DNA of 7,026 nucleotides from an uncultured Burkholderiales bacterium (GTDB taxonomy: Bacteria > Pseudomonadota > Gammaproteobacteria > Burkholderiales > Burkholderiaceae_E): positions 1 through 7,026 of the forward strand of contig CAIUGQ010000413.1 in assembly GCA_903898725.1 (NCBI GenBank), written 5' to 3'. The notes beneath the pieces are model-generated. The model was not told where the DNA came from. It did no database searches and saw only the letters and a list, made by a program, of their open reading frames with translations. The translations under genes were made by a program, and so were the position numbers. Shown in pieces: positions 1 to 6,006 of the stretch (the first letter of the stretch is position 1; every line of letters starts with the position of its first letter).

Positions 1-190
1 CCGGCGCCGCGGACGGGCCGGCGGGCGATGCGCCGGACGGCGACGACGGCGTCGCGTCACGCTGCATGACGTTGCTCGGTGCCTGCTTGCCCACGCTCTT
101 GCCGCTGGCCATGCGCTTGGCCTCGGCGTCGGTCAGACCGATCGTCGTGGCGGCGAATACGGCGATCAGGGCGATCCAGAATGTCCTCAT
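1..190 (-). CDS. Tim44-like domain protein, N-terminal part (cut by window edge)
   Basis: Only the first 63 codons are visible, and the frame is open to the edge. The product starts MRTFWIALIAVFAATTIG, a Sec-type signal peptide with a hydrophobic core at residues 3-18 and probable cleavage after A-E-A (about residue 24). A basic KRMASGKSVGKQ stretch follows, then a Ser/Pro/Ala-rich low-complexity segment. A secretion signal followed by an 'AKR..GGGKS.G'-like segment and a disordered linker is how bacterial Tim44-like (import-motor-like) proteins begin, and in Burkholderiales such a gene commonly follows ubiE. The Tim44 domain itself lies outside the window, so the family call rests on the N-terminus and on context. 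I chose the ATG at 190 over the in-frame ATG at 196 because the GAGGAG box at 197-202 lies 6 bases from the former and directly abuts the latter. The 94-base gap to ubiE shows no clear terminator. The molecular function of bacterial members is not well established. Confidence 0.72.
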   Translation of the reverse strand, partial: MRTFWIALIAVFAATTIGLTDAEAKRMASGKSVGKQAPSNVMQRDATPSSPSGASPAGPSAAP

Positions 191-196
191 CGTCAT

Positions 197-202
197 CTCC
201 TC
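197..202 (-). promoter_or_regulatory. Ribosome binding site of the Tim44-like gene
   Basis: GAGGAG on the minus strand, 6 bases before the ATG at 190. It directly abuts the alternative ATG at 196, so it favours the shorter start. Confidence 0.65.
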
Positions 203-284
203 GATGCAGTGCTCCGGTCCGGCAGGGCACATGCCCGGCCCGATGGACCTCACTTCGTCGCAGCGTAACGCCGGACCTGTCCGA

Positions 285-1076
285 TCACAAGAATTTCACG
301 CCTTCATGTAGGGCCACAACCCCGAGACTCAAGTTGTGCCAGCGCACCCGACCGAACCCGGCCGTCTCCATCAGTGCCCCGAGGGTCGGCTGGTCGGGGT
401 GCATCCGGATCGATTCGGCCAGGTAGCGGTAGCTGTCGGCGTCGCCGGCGACCAGCCGGCCGAGCTGCGGCAGCACGCCGAAGGAATAGGCGTCGTAGGC
501 CGGCGCGAGCGGCTTCCAGACCCGCGAGAACTCGAGCACCAGCAGCTTGCCGCCAGGGGCCAGCACGCGGTGCATCTCGCGCAGCGCGGCCTCCTTGCGG
601 GTCATGTTGCGCAGGCCGAAGGCCACGGTGACGCGGTCGAAGCGTCCGTCGGGGAACGGCAGCGCCTCGGCGTCGCACTGCGCGACGGGCAGCACCAGGC
701 CGTCATCGAGCAGGCGGTCGCGACCCACGCCGAGCATCGAGCCGTTGATGTCCGTCAGCCAGACCTCGCCGGTGGGGCCGACCCGCTGGGCGAAGGCGCG
801 GGCGAGGTCCCCGGTGCCGCCGGCGATGTCGAGCACCTTCATGCCGGGACGCAGCGCCGCGTGGCGGACCGTGAACGCCTTCCAGGCCCGGTGCAGGCCG
901 GCCGACATCAGGTCGTTCATGACGTCGTAGCGGCTGGCGACCGAGTCGAACACCTCGGCGACCTTGCCGGCCTTCTCGCCGAGCGGGACGGTCCGGAATC
1001 CGAAATGGGTCGCGTCGGCCGCAGGGTCGCCCGATCCGTCGCCGGGCGGCGGCACGCGGTCGCCCGCGGCGCTCAC
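285..1076 (-). CDS. ubiE: UbiE, ubiquinone/menaquinone C-methyltransferase
   Basis: SAM-dependent C-methyltransferase of quinone synthesis. In the known family it methylates the methoxy-benzoquinol ring intermediate of ubiquinone and, where present, demethylmenaquinol. The 263-residue product has the family's first signature at residues 50-65 (YDVMNDLMSAGLHRAW), the SAM-binding loop VLDIAGGTGDLA at 81-92, and the second signature at 170-184 (RVLAPGGKLLVLEFS, with Ala in place of the usual Lys/Arg). The conserved C-terminus ends in VALHEGVKF. The start is a GTG that overlaps the DUF971 stop as GTGA, which suggests translational coupling. No strong Shine-Dalgarno box precedes it. About 22 Gly/Pro/Asp-rich residues come before the conserved THFGF start seen in most homologues, so the protein is slightly longer than the usual 243-251. 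Homology to UbiE is clear. Whether the organism also makes menaquinone cannot be judged here. Confidence 0.97.
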   Translation of the reverse strand: MSAAGDRVPPPGDGSGDPAADATHFGFRTVPLGEKAGKVAEVFDSVASRYDVMNDLMSAGLHRAWKAFTVRHAALRPGMKVLDIAGGTGDLARAFAQRVGPTGEVWLTDINGSMLGVGRDRLLDDGLVLPVAQCDAEALPFPDGRFDRVTVAFGLRNMTRKEAALREMHRVLAPGGKLLVLEFSRVWKPLAPAYDAYSFGVLPQLGRLVAGDADSYRYLAESIRMHPDQPTLGALMETAGFGRVRWHNLSLGVVALHEGVKFL

Positions 1077-1528
1077 GAGCGGGGCCGCGACACCGGGATC
1101 GCGGTCATCGGCGTGTCGGAGGCGGGGGCCGCGCCGACAGCGGGCGCGGCACCGGCGGCATCGCGGCTCGCGCCCGCGGCCTGCAGCCGATCGAGGTACT
1201 CCTGCCAGATCTGGTCCTGGTTCGTGCCCAGCCAGTGCAGGTAGTCCCAGGAGAAGATGCCGGTCGAATGGCCGTCGGAGAAGTACGGCTGGATGGCGTA
1301 GTGACCGACCGGCTCGACGCGGTCGATGCCGACCTCGCGCTTGCCGACCTGCAGGACCTCCTGCCCGGGCCCGTGGCCCCGCACCTCGGCCGACGGCGAC
1401 TGGACACGCAGCAGCTCGAACGGGAGCCGGAATTCGGCACCGTCGGAGAAGGCGAGCTCCAGGGCGCGTGACTGGGTGTGGACGACGATGCGGGTCGGCG
1501 TCGGGGTGTGCTTGTCGAGGCCGGCCAT
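1073..1528 (-). CDS. DUF971 (GBBH-like N-terminal domain) protein
   Basis: 151-residue protein made almost entirely of a DUF971 domain, the small fold also found at the N-terminus of gamma-butyrobetaine hydroxylase. Recognisable family segments are MAGLDKHTPTPT at the start, FRLPFELLRVQSPSAEVRGHG in the middle, and EPVGHYAIQPYFSDGHSTGIFSWDYL in the second half. The stand-alone bacterial proteins have no settled function, although the gene is a regular neighbour of ubiE in Burkholderiales. After the domain there is an Ala/Pro-rich tail of about 35 residues. The frame is open further upstream to an ATG at 1624, but that start would add 32 Arg-rich residues and overlap the previous gene. The ATG at 1528 begins exactly at the conserved MAGLDKHTP and is preferred, although its Shine-Dalgarno box is weak (GAAG at best). 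The stop overlaps the ubiE start by 4 bases. Confidence 0.93.
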   Translation of the reverse strand: MAGLDKHTPTPTRIVVHTQSRALELAFSDGAEFRLPFELLRVQSPSAEVRGHGPGQEVLQVGKREVGIDRVEPVGHYAIQPYFSDGHSTGIFSWDYLHWLGTNQDQIWQEYLDRLQAAGASRDAAGAAPAVGAAPASDTPMTAIPVSRPRS

Positions 1529-1592
1529 CGTGACTTCGCGGAGGGTCGAACGGGCGTCGATGGTATCGCGAATCGTCGGGCGTCCCGGGGCG

Positions 1593-3377
1593 TCAGCCCG
1601 GCGGCGCGACCTCGACGCGGTCATGGTCGATGCCGCGCGCGATGAGCCTGAGCATCCTCAGCACGCGCTCGCCCGAGGCATCGCGCACCGTGACCTCGGC
1701 GGCCCCCTCGAACCGGTCCCGGCGCATCACCAGCGACGCCGGCGAGCCCTTGCCGGTGGTCGGGAGCCACCAGGCGTCCTCGTGGCCGCTGGTCGCGGCG
1801 AACCGCACCCGCACCGGCACCGGCGCGCCCGGCCAGAACTCGACCCCCACGTCGTGCCCGAACGGCTCGCGACTGTCGGCCGAACCGGTCTGCGCGAGCG
1901 TCACGACGGTGCCGACGAGCAGGCGCGACGGCCCCGAGCCCGGGCGTCCACGTCCGGCGCGGTGGCCGCGCGGCGCGCTGCGCACCGGCATCACCGCGAC
2001 CAGCTGGCCGAGTCGCAGACGGGGACCCTCCGCGCCGCGCGAGAACACCGCGCGACGCGCGTCCTGACCCCGCCAGCCGACCGGCTGCCCGATCCGCTGC
2101 ATCAGCTCGTGGACGGCCTCGTCGCGACGCGAGCTGGCCTCGGCCGCGACGGTGGCGACGGCATCGGCATCGGCGTCGACCGCCGCATCGGCCAGTCGCC
2201 GAGCTTCGGTGCCGAACTCGAAGCCGCCGCCGGTGGCGCGGCCATACACGTAGGGAGAGACGCTGTCCGGATCGGGCTCGGTCGACGGGGATTGCTGCAG
2301 CGCCACGGTGTCGTCCACGAGGCTCGGCGCGTCGTCGGGCCGCAGATCGCGGGGCAGGCCGACCGCGAGCAGCGCCTGCGTCACCGGCGGGCGCACCAGC
2401 GGCGTCGGCACGTGGCCGGGCCCCCAGACCGAGGCGAGCTGCGCGAGCAGCGCGTCGACGGCGCTCGCCGACATGAAGGTCCGCAACCCGATCGAGGCGG
2501 GCGACGCACCCTGGGCGAGCCGCTCGCGGCAGCGCAGGATCAGCGCATGCGCATCGCGCGTGTCCAGGCGTACCGTGTGGCTGACCGACAGCATCAGCGC
2601 CGGCCCCTCGGCGCTCACGTGCGGCTGACCGTCGACGTCGATGCGCACGCCGGCACGGCGCGCCGAGTGACGCGCCACCCAGCGGGCATGCTCGAGCGCC
2701 GCACCGGACAGTCCGAGCGGCTCGAGCAGCCGCATCAGCAGCGGCGCGACGAACGCGGCGCGCGGCGTGGCCGCACGCTCGCCGGCGGGCAGGGAGACAT
2801 CGGGGAAGGTCTCGTCGAGGGCACCGGCCGACCACAGCGGATACGCGAGCCGGCACAGCGCGTCCCAGTCGTCGCGGTGCATCGCGATCCGCAGCCGCCC
2901 GGCACTCACCAGCAGCCGCGACTGGGCATCGAGCCCCCGCGCGAGGGCGAGCAGCGCCCGCGTCGAGGCAGGCGCCTGCGCGCCCTCGGGCGAGTCGGTC
3001 CGCAGGTCGGCGTGGGTGCGTTTGTAGGCGTCGCGCACGGCGCGCAGGGCGACGCCCACGCGGTGGAACGCGGCGAGCTCGTCGGCGGCGAACGGGATCG
3101 GGCGGTTGCGCAGCCCCTCGACCTGCGGTTCCACCGCCTCGATCCAGGCCGCACGCAGCCCCTCGAGCGCGGCCAGCCGCTGGTCCGGGGAGTCGATCCG
3201 GGTCTCGAGCGTGTCGACGTAGCGGGCCAGCCGGGCGAGCCCGGTCGCCGCGTCCTCGCGCAGCGACGCCGCGATCCGCGGAACCTCGGCGGCCCGCGGG
3301 GTGCGGAGGATGCGCAGTGCGTCGACGACTCCCATGGACCGTATCGTGAGGCGAGCGGCACCTCGCGGCATGGGCAT
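1593..3377 (-). CDS. Uncharacterised 594-residue protein, possible PilZ-like C-terminal barrel
   Basis: I do not recognise this gene firmly. Residues 15-125 look helical and charged (VVDALRILRTPRAAEVP, then LARLARYVDTLETRIDSPDQR). Residues about 140-340 form a second mostly helical part. Residues about 345-450 are low complexity, including an Asp-Ala run near 398-408. Residues about 455-585 look like beta strands (GQLVAVMPV, LLVGTVVTLAQTG, HDVGVEFWPGAPVPVRVR). This layout resembles Betaproteobacterial PilZ-associated proteins, some of which are annotated as c-di-GMP binding, but I cannot find a clear RxxxR plus D/NxSxxG pair, so nucleotide binding is not supported. There is no signal peptide or membrane segment, so it is probably cytoplasmic. 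The start is uncertain: ATGs at 3377, 3371 and 3335 all lack a good ribosome site, and the one at 3335 (MGVVDALRILRTP) begins where the sequence becomes protein-like. The amino-acid make-up is normal on this strand, whereas the antisense frames are Arg/His-rich. Confidence 0.82.
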   Translation of the reverse strand: MPMPRGAARLTIRSMGVVDALRILRTPRAAEVPRIAASLREDAATGLARLARYVDTLETRIDSPDQRLAALEGLRAAWIEAVEPQVEGLRNRPIPFAADELAAFHRVGVALRAVRDAYKRTHADLRTDSPEGAQAPASTRALLALARGLDAQSRLLVSAGRLRIAMHRDDWDALCRLAYPLWSAGALDETFPDVSLPAGERAATPRAAFVAPLLMRLLEPLGLSGAALEHARWVARHSARRAGVRIDVDGQPHVSAEGPALMLSVSHTVRLDTRDAHALILRCRERLAQGASPASIGLRTFMSASAVDALLAQLASVWGPGHVPTPLVRPPVTQALLAVGLPRDLRPDDAPSLVDDTVALQQSPSTEPDPDSVSPYVYGRATGGGFEFGTEARRLADAAVDADADAVATVAAEASSRRDEAVHELMQRIGQPVGWRGQDARRAVFSRGAEGPRLRLGQLVAVMPVRSAPRGHRAGRGRPGSGPSRLLVGTVVTLAQTGSADSREPFGHDVGVEFWPGAPVPVRVRFAATSGHEDAWWLPTTGKGSPASLVMRRDRFEGAAEVTVRDASGERVLRMLRLIARGIDHDRVEVAPPG

Positions 3378-3422
3378 TGGTCACGCACGCGACGGCCGGC
3401 GATCGGCCGACGGACGGCCTTG

Positions 3423-4220
3423 TCAGACGGCGATCACGCGTGCGGGATCGAAGCGCGGATTCTCGAAGCCGCCCGAGCGCATCGGATAGCCGCGCGGATT
3501 GCAGACGACGCGACAGCCGCCGGCGAGATAGTCGTGCGAACTGTGCGTATGGCCGTGGATCCAGAGGTCCGCCGCCGGCAGCAGCGCGTCGAGATCGCTC
3601 GCGAAGGCCGGATTCGACGGCGCGGCGGCGTAGTCGGGCGAGACGGAACGCCAGCTCGGCAGATGGTGGGTCACCACGACCCGGCGGCCGACGGCCGGCC
3701 GATCGAGTGCGGCACGCAGCCAGTCGCGCGAGCGCTCGTGCAGCACCACCGAGTCCTCGGGCGTGAAGCGGCGGGTGCCGGCGGCCGCAGAGGGGTCGCC
3801 GACGTCGATCTTGTGATAGTCGAGCATGACCCGGCGTGCGCCGGCCATCGCGTCGGCCGCCGACATCCGGACCGGACGGCCCGGGCGCTCGTGCAGCCGG
3901 TAGTCGGTCCAGACGGTGCAGCCGATGAACTCGACACCCCCGAGCCGCACGGTGTCCTCCTCGAGGAGGTGGATGTCGAGCTGGCGCGCGGTCTCGCGCA
4001 TCGCGGCGAGCGCCGGCTCGCGGACGGTGTCGAAGAACTCGTGGTTGCCGGCGACCTGCACGATCGGATGGCGGGGGAAGCTGCGGCGCGCCCAGTGCAG
4101 CGCCAGCGTGGCCTGACCGATGTCGCCGGCCAGCACCACCAGGTCGAAGGTATCGGGCGCGGCGGGCGGCACGAACGCCGCCCATTCGACGTGCAGGTCC
4201 GAGAGCACCAGCAGCCGCAT
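3423..4220 (-). CDS. Calcineurin-like metallophosphoesterase
   Basis: 265-residue cytoplasmic phosphoesterase with a complete set of dinuclear metal-site motifs in the expected order: SDLH (Asp8, His10), AGDIG (Asp33), GNHE (Asn59, His60), THH (His185), and HGHTH (His224, His226). The family hydrolyses phosphomonoesters or phosphodiesters using two metal ions, often Mn or Fe. The substrate cannot be told from sequence. The insert at about residues 105-165 (TDYRLHERPGRP..., then RRFTPEDSVVLHERSRDWL) is typical of the single-domain bacterial members. The ATG is supported by a GGAGG box at 4229-4233, 8 bases upstream, and by MRLLVLSDLH, which places the first metal motif at the very start as usual. 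It lies 17 bases after the SDR stop, so the two are very probably co-transcribed. No link of either to quinone synthesis is evident. Confidence 0.95.
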   Translation of the reverse strand: MRLLVLSDLHVEWAAFVPPAAPDTFDLVVLAGDIGQATLALHWARRSFPRHPIVQVAGNHEFFDTVREPALAAMRETARQLDIHLLEEDTVRLGGVEFIGCTVWTDYRLHERPGRPVRMSAADAMAGARRVMLDYHKIDVGDPSAAAGTRRFTPEDSVVLHERSRDWLRAALDRPAVGRRVVVTHHLPSWRSVSPDYAAAPSNPAFASDLDALLPAADLWIHGHTHSSHDYLAGGCRVVCNPRGYPMRSGGFENPRFDPARVIAV

Positions 4221-4228
4221 CGCCGCGT

Positions 4229-4233
4229 CCTCC
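4229..4233 (-). promoter_or_regulatory. Ribosome binding site of the metallophosphoesterase gene
   Basis: GGAGG on the minus strand, 8 bases before the ATG at 4220, inside the 17-base gap after the SDR stop. It confirms the start, since the frame itself stays open far upstream. Confidence 0.75.
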
Positions 4234-4237
4234 GCGC

Positions 4238-5014
4238 TCAGAACTTGGTGTAGCCGCCGTCGATCACGAACTGCTCGCCGGTGTGGTACGCCGACGCGTC
4301 GCTGGCGAGGTAGACCGCAATGCCGCCGAAGTCGTCGATGCCGCCCCAGCGACGGGCCGGGATGCGCGGCATCACCGCGTCGGCGAACTTCGGGTTGTTG
4401 ACCGAGCGCTCGGTCATGTCGGTGACGATCCAGCCGGGGAGGATCGAGTTGACGCGCACGCGATGGCGCGCGAGCTCGACGGCCAGCGCGCGCACGAACG
4501 AGGTCACCGCCCCCTTGGAGGCGCCGTAGGGGCTGTTGCGCGCGGCGCCCTCGATCGCGGCGGTGCTGGCGGTCGCCACCAGCGAGCCGCCCTGCCCCCG
4601 CTCGGCCATGTGGCGCGCGGCGGCCCGGAAGGTCAGGAACACGCCGTCGACGTTGATGCGCTGCACCCGTCGGAACTCCTCCAGGCTCATCTCGGTCATC
4701 AGCGTGCCCTTGGACGAGACGCCGGCGTTGGCGAAGCAGGCGTCGACGTGGCCGAGCGCGGCGACCGAGGCGGCGAAGGCCGACTCGACCTGCGCCTCGT
4801 CGCCGACGTCGGCGACGAAGGCGTGCACGCGAGCGGCGTCGGGCGCCTCGGCGGCCAGCGCTGCCTTGGCCTTGGCGGTCTTGTCGGGGTTGGAGCCCCA
4901 GATCGCGACCGAGGCGCCCGAGGCCAGCAGCGCGCGGGCCATGCCGTAGCCGATGCCGCCGTTGCCGCCGGTGATCACCGCGGTGCGGCCGGTGAGGTCG
5001 AAGGGTGTGTACAT
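4238..5014 (-). CDS. SDR-family NAD(P)-dependent oxidoreductase
   Basis: 258-residue classical short-chain dehydrogenase/reductase. It shows the cofactor-binding TGGNGGIG at residues 15-22, the NAG motif at 96-98, and the catalytic tetrad Asn121, Ser150, Tyr163 and Lys167 (YGASK, with Ser 13 residues before Tyr). PG follows at 193-194, and the typical end GEQFVIDGGYTKF closes the protein. The fold is a single Rossmann domain, usually a tetramer in the cytoplasm. The substrate is unknown. The best general match is to the broad group of glucose/gluconate dehydrogenase and 3-oxoacyl-ACP reductase-like enzymes. The residues after the second strand (WGSNPDK) do not settle NAD versus NADP. The ATG is backed by GAGGAG 7 bases upstream. 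It is first of the leftward gene row and divergent from a TetR gene, which makes it a likely target of that regulator. Confidence 0.96.
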   Translation of the reverse strand: MYTPFDLTGRTAVITGGNGGIGYGMARALLASGASVAIWGSNPDKTAKAKAALAAEAPDAARVHAFVADVGDEAQVESAFAASVAALGHVDACFANAGVSSKGTLMTEMSLEEFRRVQRINVDGVFLTFRAAARHMAERGQGGSLVATASTAAIEGAARNSPYGASKGAVTSFVRALAVELARHRVRVNSILPGWIVTDMTERSVNNPKFADAVMPRIPARRWGGIDDFGGIAVYLASDASAYHTGEQFVIDGGYTKF

Positions 5015-5021
5015 GGGGGGT

Positions 5022-5027
5022 CTCCTC
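5022..5027 (-). promoter_or_regulatory. Ribosome binding site of the SDR gene
   Basis: GAGGAG on the minus strand, 7 bases before the ATG at 5014. It fixes the start within a frame that stays open well upstream. Confidence 0.75.
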
Positions 5028-5064
5028 GGGTCGCGGGATCCGGTCGTGGCCGGCTCGGGCCTCC

Positions 5065-5070
5065 ATGATA
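5065..5070 (-). promoter_or_regulatory. Possible -10 box for the SDR operon
   Basis: TATCAT on the minus strand differs from TATAAT at one base and lies about 50 bases before the SDR start, in an otherwise very GC-rich spacer. No recognisable -35 box sits 16-18 bases upstream, so this is only a candidate; an activator or an unusual promoter could explain the lack. Confidence 0.25.
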
Positions 5071-5121
5071 CCGACCGCGGCGAGGGGCACGGCGTGCCGC
5101 GGCCGGCTGCATCCGCCGCGC

Positions 5122-5142
5122 CCGGACCGTGGCACGATCCGG
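5122..5142. promoter_or_regulatory. Near-perfect 21-bp palindrome, candidate TetR operator
   Basis: The arms are CCGGACCGTG and CACGATCCGG around a central G at 5132, and 9 of 10 positions pair (the exception is C5127 against A5137). It lies between the divergent SDR and TetR genes, 107 bases from the SDR start and 111 from the TetR start. TetR-family dimers bind such sites in these locations, but which protein binds here is inference. Confidence 0.45.
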
Positions 5143-5147
5143 TCTCG

Positions 5148-5163
5148 GCGGGCGACCGCCCGC
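5148..5163. repeat. Short GC-rich inverted repeat in the SDR/TetR spacer
   Basis: 7-bp perfect arms GCGGGCG and CGCCCGC around AC. It is all G and C in the arms, so chance is a real possibility in DNA of this composition. It is listed because it lies between the two stronger candidate operators. Confidence 0.3.
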
Positions 5164-5174
5164 TCGCTCCCCTA

Positions 5175-5204
5175 CATCGATGTCGTCGCCTGACGATGTC
5201 GATG
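5175..5204. promoter_or_regulatory. Imperfect 30-bp inverted repeat, candidate TetR operator
   Basis: The arms CATCGATGTCGTC and GACGATGTCGATG are separated by 4 bases, and 11 of 13 positions pair. The left arm also lies in a perfect 10-bp palindrome, ACATCGATGT (5174-5183). The 8-mer CGATGTCG occurs twice in direct orientation (5178-5185 and 5194-5201), 16 bases apart. The element ends 49 bases before the TetR start, a natural position for autoregulation. The binding protein is inferred. Confidence 0.42.
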
Positions 5205-5253
5205 GCCCGACGCAGCGCAGCACCGTCCGCAACCCCCGGGGCACGCACCGACG

Positions 5254-5955
5254 ATGAAACCCAAAGCCGACCCGCCCGCCACGCGCCCGCCCGCAACCCG
5301 CAGCGCCCGCGCCCCCCGCCCCCGCGCCGCACCGGCTCAGCGCCTGCCCCGCCACGAGCGCCGCGAGCAGATCCTCGCCAAGGCCTACCTGCACTTCTCC
5401 GAGCACGGCCTGAACGCCCAGACGCGGGCGCTGGCCGAGTCCTGCGGCGTCTCCCAGCGCCTGCTCTACAGCTTCTTCCCGAGCAAGGCCGCACTGATCG
5501 ACGAGGTCTACCGCACCGAGATCGCGGGCTCGTTCAAGGCGATCTGGTTCGTCGAGCTGCAGGACCGCACGGTGCCGATCGAGGCGCGTCTGCAGCGCTT
5601 CTACACCGACTACTTCCAGACGGTGACCACGCGCCGCTGGCTGCGGCTCTTCCTGCATGCCTCGCTCGCGGACGTCGCGATGGCACCGGCCTACATCGCC
5701 ACGATCGTCACCCACATGCTCGGGATCGTCGTCGCGGAGGCAGCGCACGAGCGCGGCTTGCGCGCACCCTCCGACGCCGCGCGCGTGCAGGAGATCGGCT
5801 GGGTGCTGCATGGCGCGATCTCGCACCTCGCGATCCGTCGACACGTCTACGGCAACGCCAACCCGATGCCGGCCGACGAGGTGATCGCGCTGCAGGTGCG
5901 CGTGTTCCTGGCCGGACTCGACGCGGTCCTGCCCGCCGCACCACGACGGCGCTGA
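5254..5955 (+). CDS. TetR/AcrR-family transcriptional regulator
   Basis: 233-residue one-component DNA-binding regulator. A Pro/Arg/Ala-rich, probably disordered leader covers residues 1-32. The TetR DNA-binding domain follows: RREQILAKAYLHFSEHGLNA (36-55), then the helix-turn-helix ALAESCGVSQRLLYSFFPSK (59-78) and the usual AALIDEVY. Residues from about 95 on form the helical ligand-binding and dimer domain, which varies between members, so the ligand is unknown. No good Shine-Dalgarno box precedes the ATG and there is no alternative ATG before the DNA-binding domain, so this start is kept. The gene is divergent from the SDR gene, with inverted repeats between them, the classic layout of a local repressor acting on itself and its neighbour. 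It also lies just upstream of an ABC-importer gene on its own strand, which it might control as well. Confidence 0.94.
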   Translation: MKPKADPPATRPPATRSARAPRPRAAPAQRLPRHERREQILAKAYLHFSEHGLNAQTRALAESCGVSQRLLYSFFPSKAALIDEVYRTEIAGSFKAIWFVELQDRTVPIEARLQRFYTDYFQTVTTRRWLRLFLHASLADVAMAPAYIATIVTHMLGIVVAEAAHERGLRAPSDAARVQEIGWVLHGAISHLAIRRHVYGNANPMPADEVIALQVRVFLAGLDAVLPAAPRRR

Positions 5956-5982
5956 CCGCATCGGACCGCACCGTCGCGGGGC

Positions 5983-6006
5983 GCTTATCGTCAATTGACG
6001 ATAAGC
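5983..6006. promoter_or_regulatory. Perfect 24-bp palindrome, candidate operator of the ABC-importer operon
   Basis: The left half GCTTATCGTCAA is followed directly by its exact reverse complement, centred between 5994 and 5995, with no spacer. It is AT-rich in a 70% GC setting. It covers the proposed -35 box of the promoter driving the solute-binding protein gene, so a protein bound here should repress it. A terminator for the TetR gene is less likely: there is no loop and no following T run. The binding protein is unknown; the adjacent TetR protein is one candidate. Confidence 0.65.

Noticed and set aside
216..277. GGTCCGG (216-222) and CCGGACC (271-277) as a structured element between ubiE and the Tim44-like gene
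   Set aside because: The arms are only 7 bp with 48 bases between them; this is easily chance at this base composition.
3395..3411. Inverted repeat CGGCC/GGCCG after the phosphoesterase gene as a terminator
   Set aside because: The stem is only 5 bp in GC-rich sequence and no T run follows on the minus strand.
1621..4185. An 854-codon minus-strand frame overlapping the 594-residue gene and the phosphoesterase gene
   Set aside because: The product is almost all Arg, Ala, Gly and Pro, which marks a shifted reading of real GC-rich genes.
1326..4253. A 975-codon open frame on the plus strand, antisense to the DUF971 gene, the 594-residue gene and the phosphoesterase gene
   Set aside because: Its product is very rich in Arg, His and Gly with no recognisable domain. 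The opposite strand holds clear families at both ends. Long antisense open frames are expected at about 70% GC.
5086..5098. Inverted repeat GGCACG-G-CGTGCC in the SDR/TetR spacer
   Set aside because: The arms are only 6 bp and GC-rich; it is not distinguishable from chance next to the longer repeats.
5983..6006. The 24-bp palindrome as a rho-independent terminator of the TetR gene
   Set aside because: It has no loop bases, an AT-rich stem and no T run after it, and it overlaps a promoter-like -35 box.
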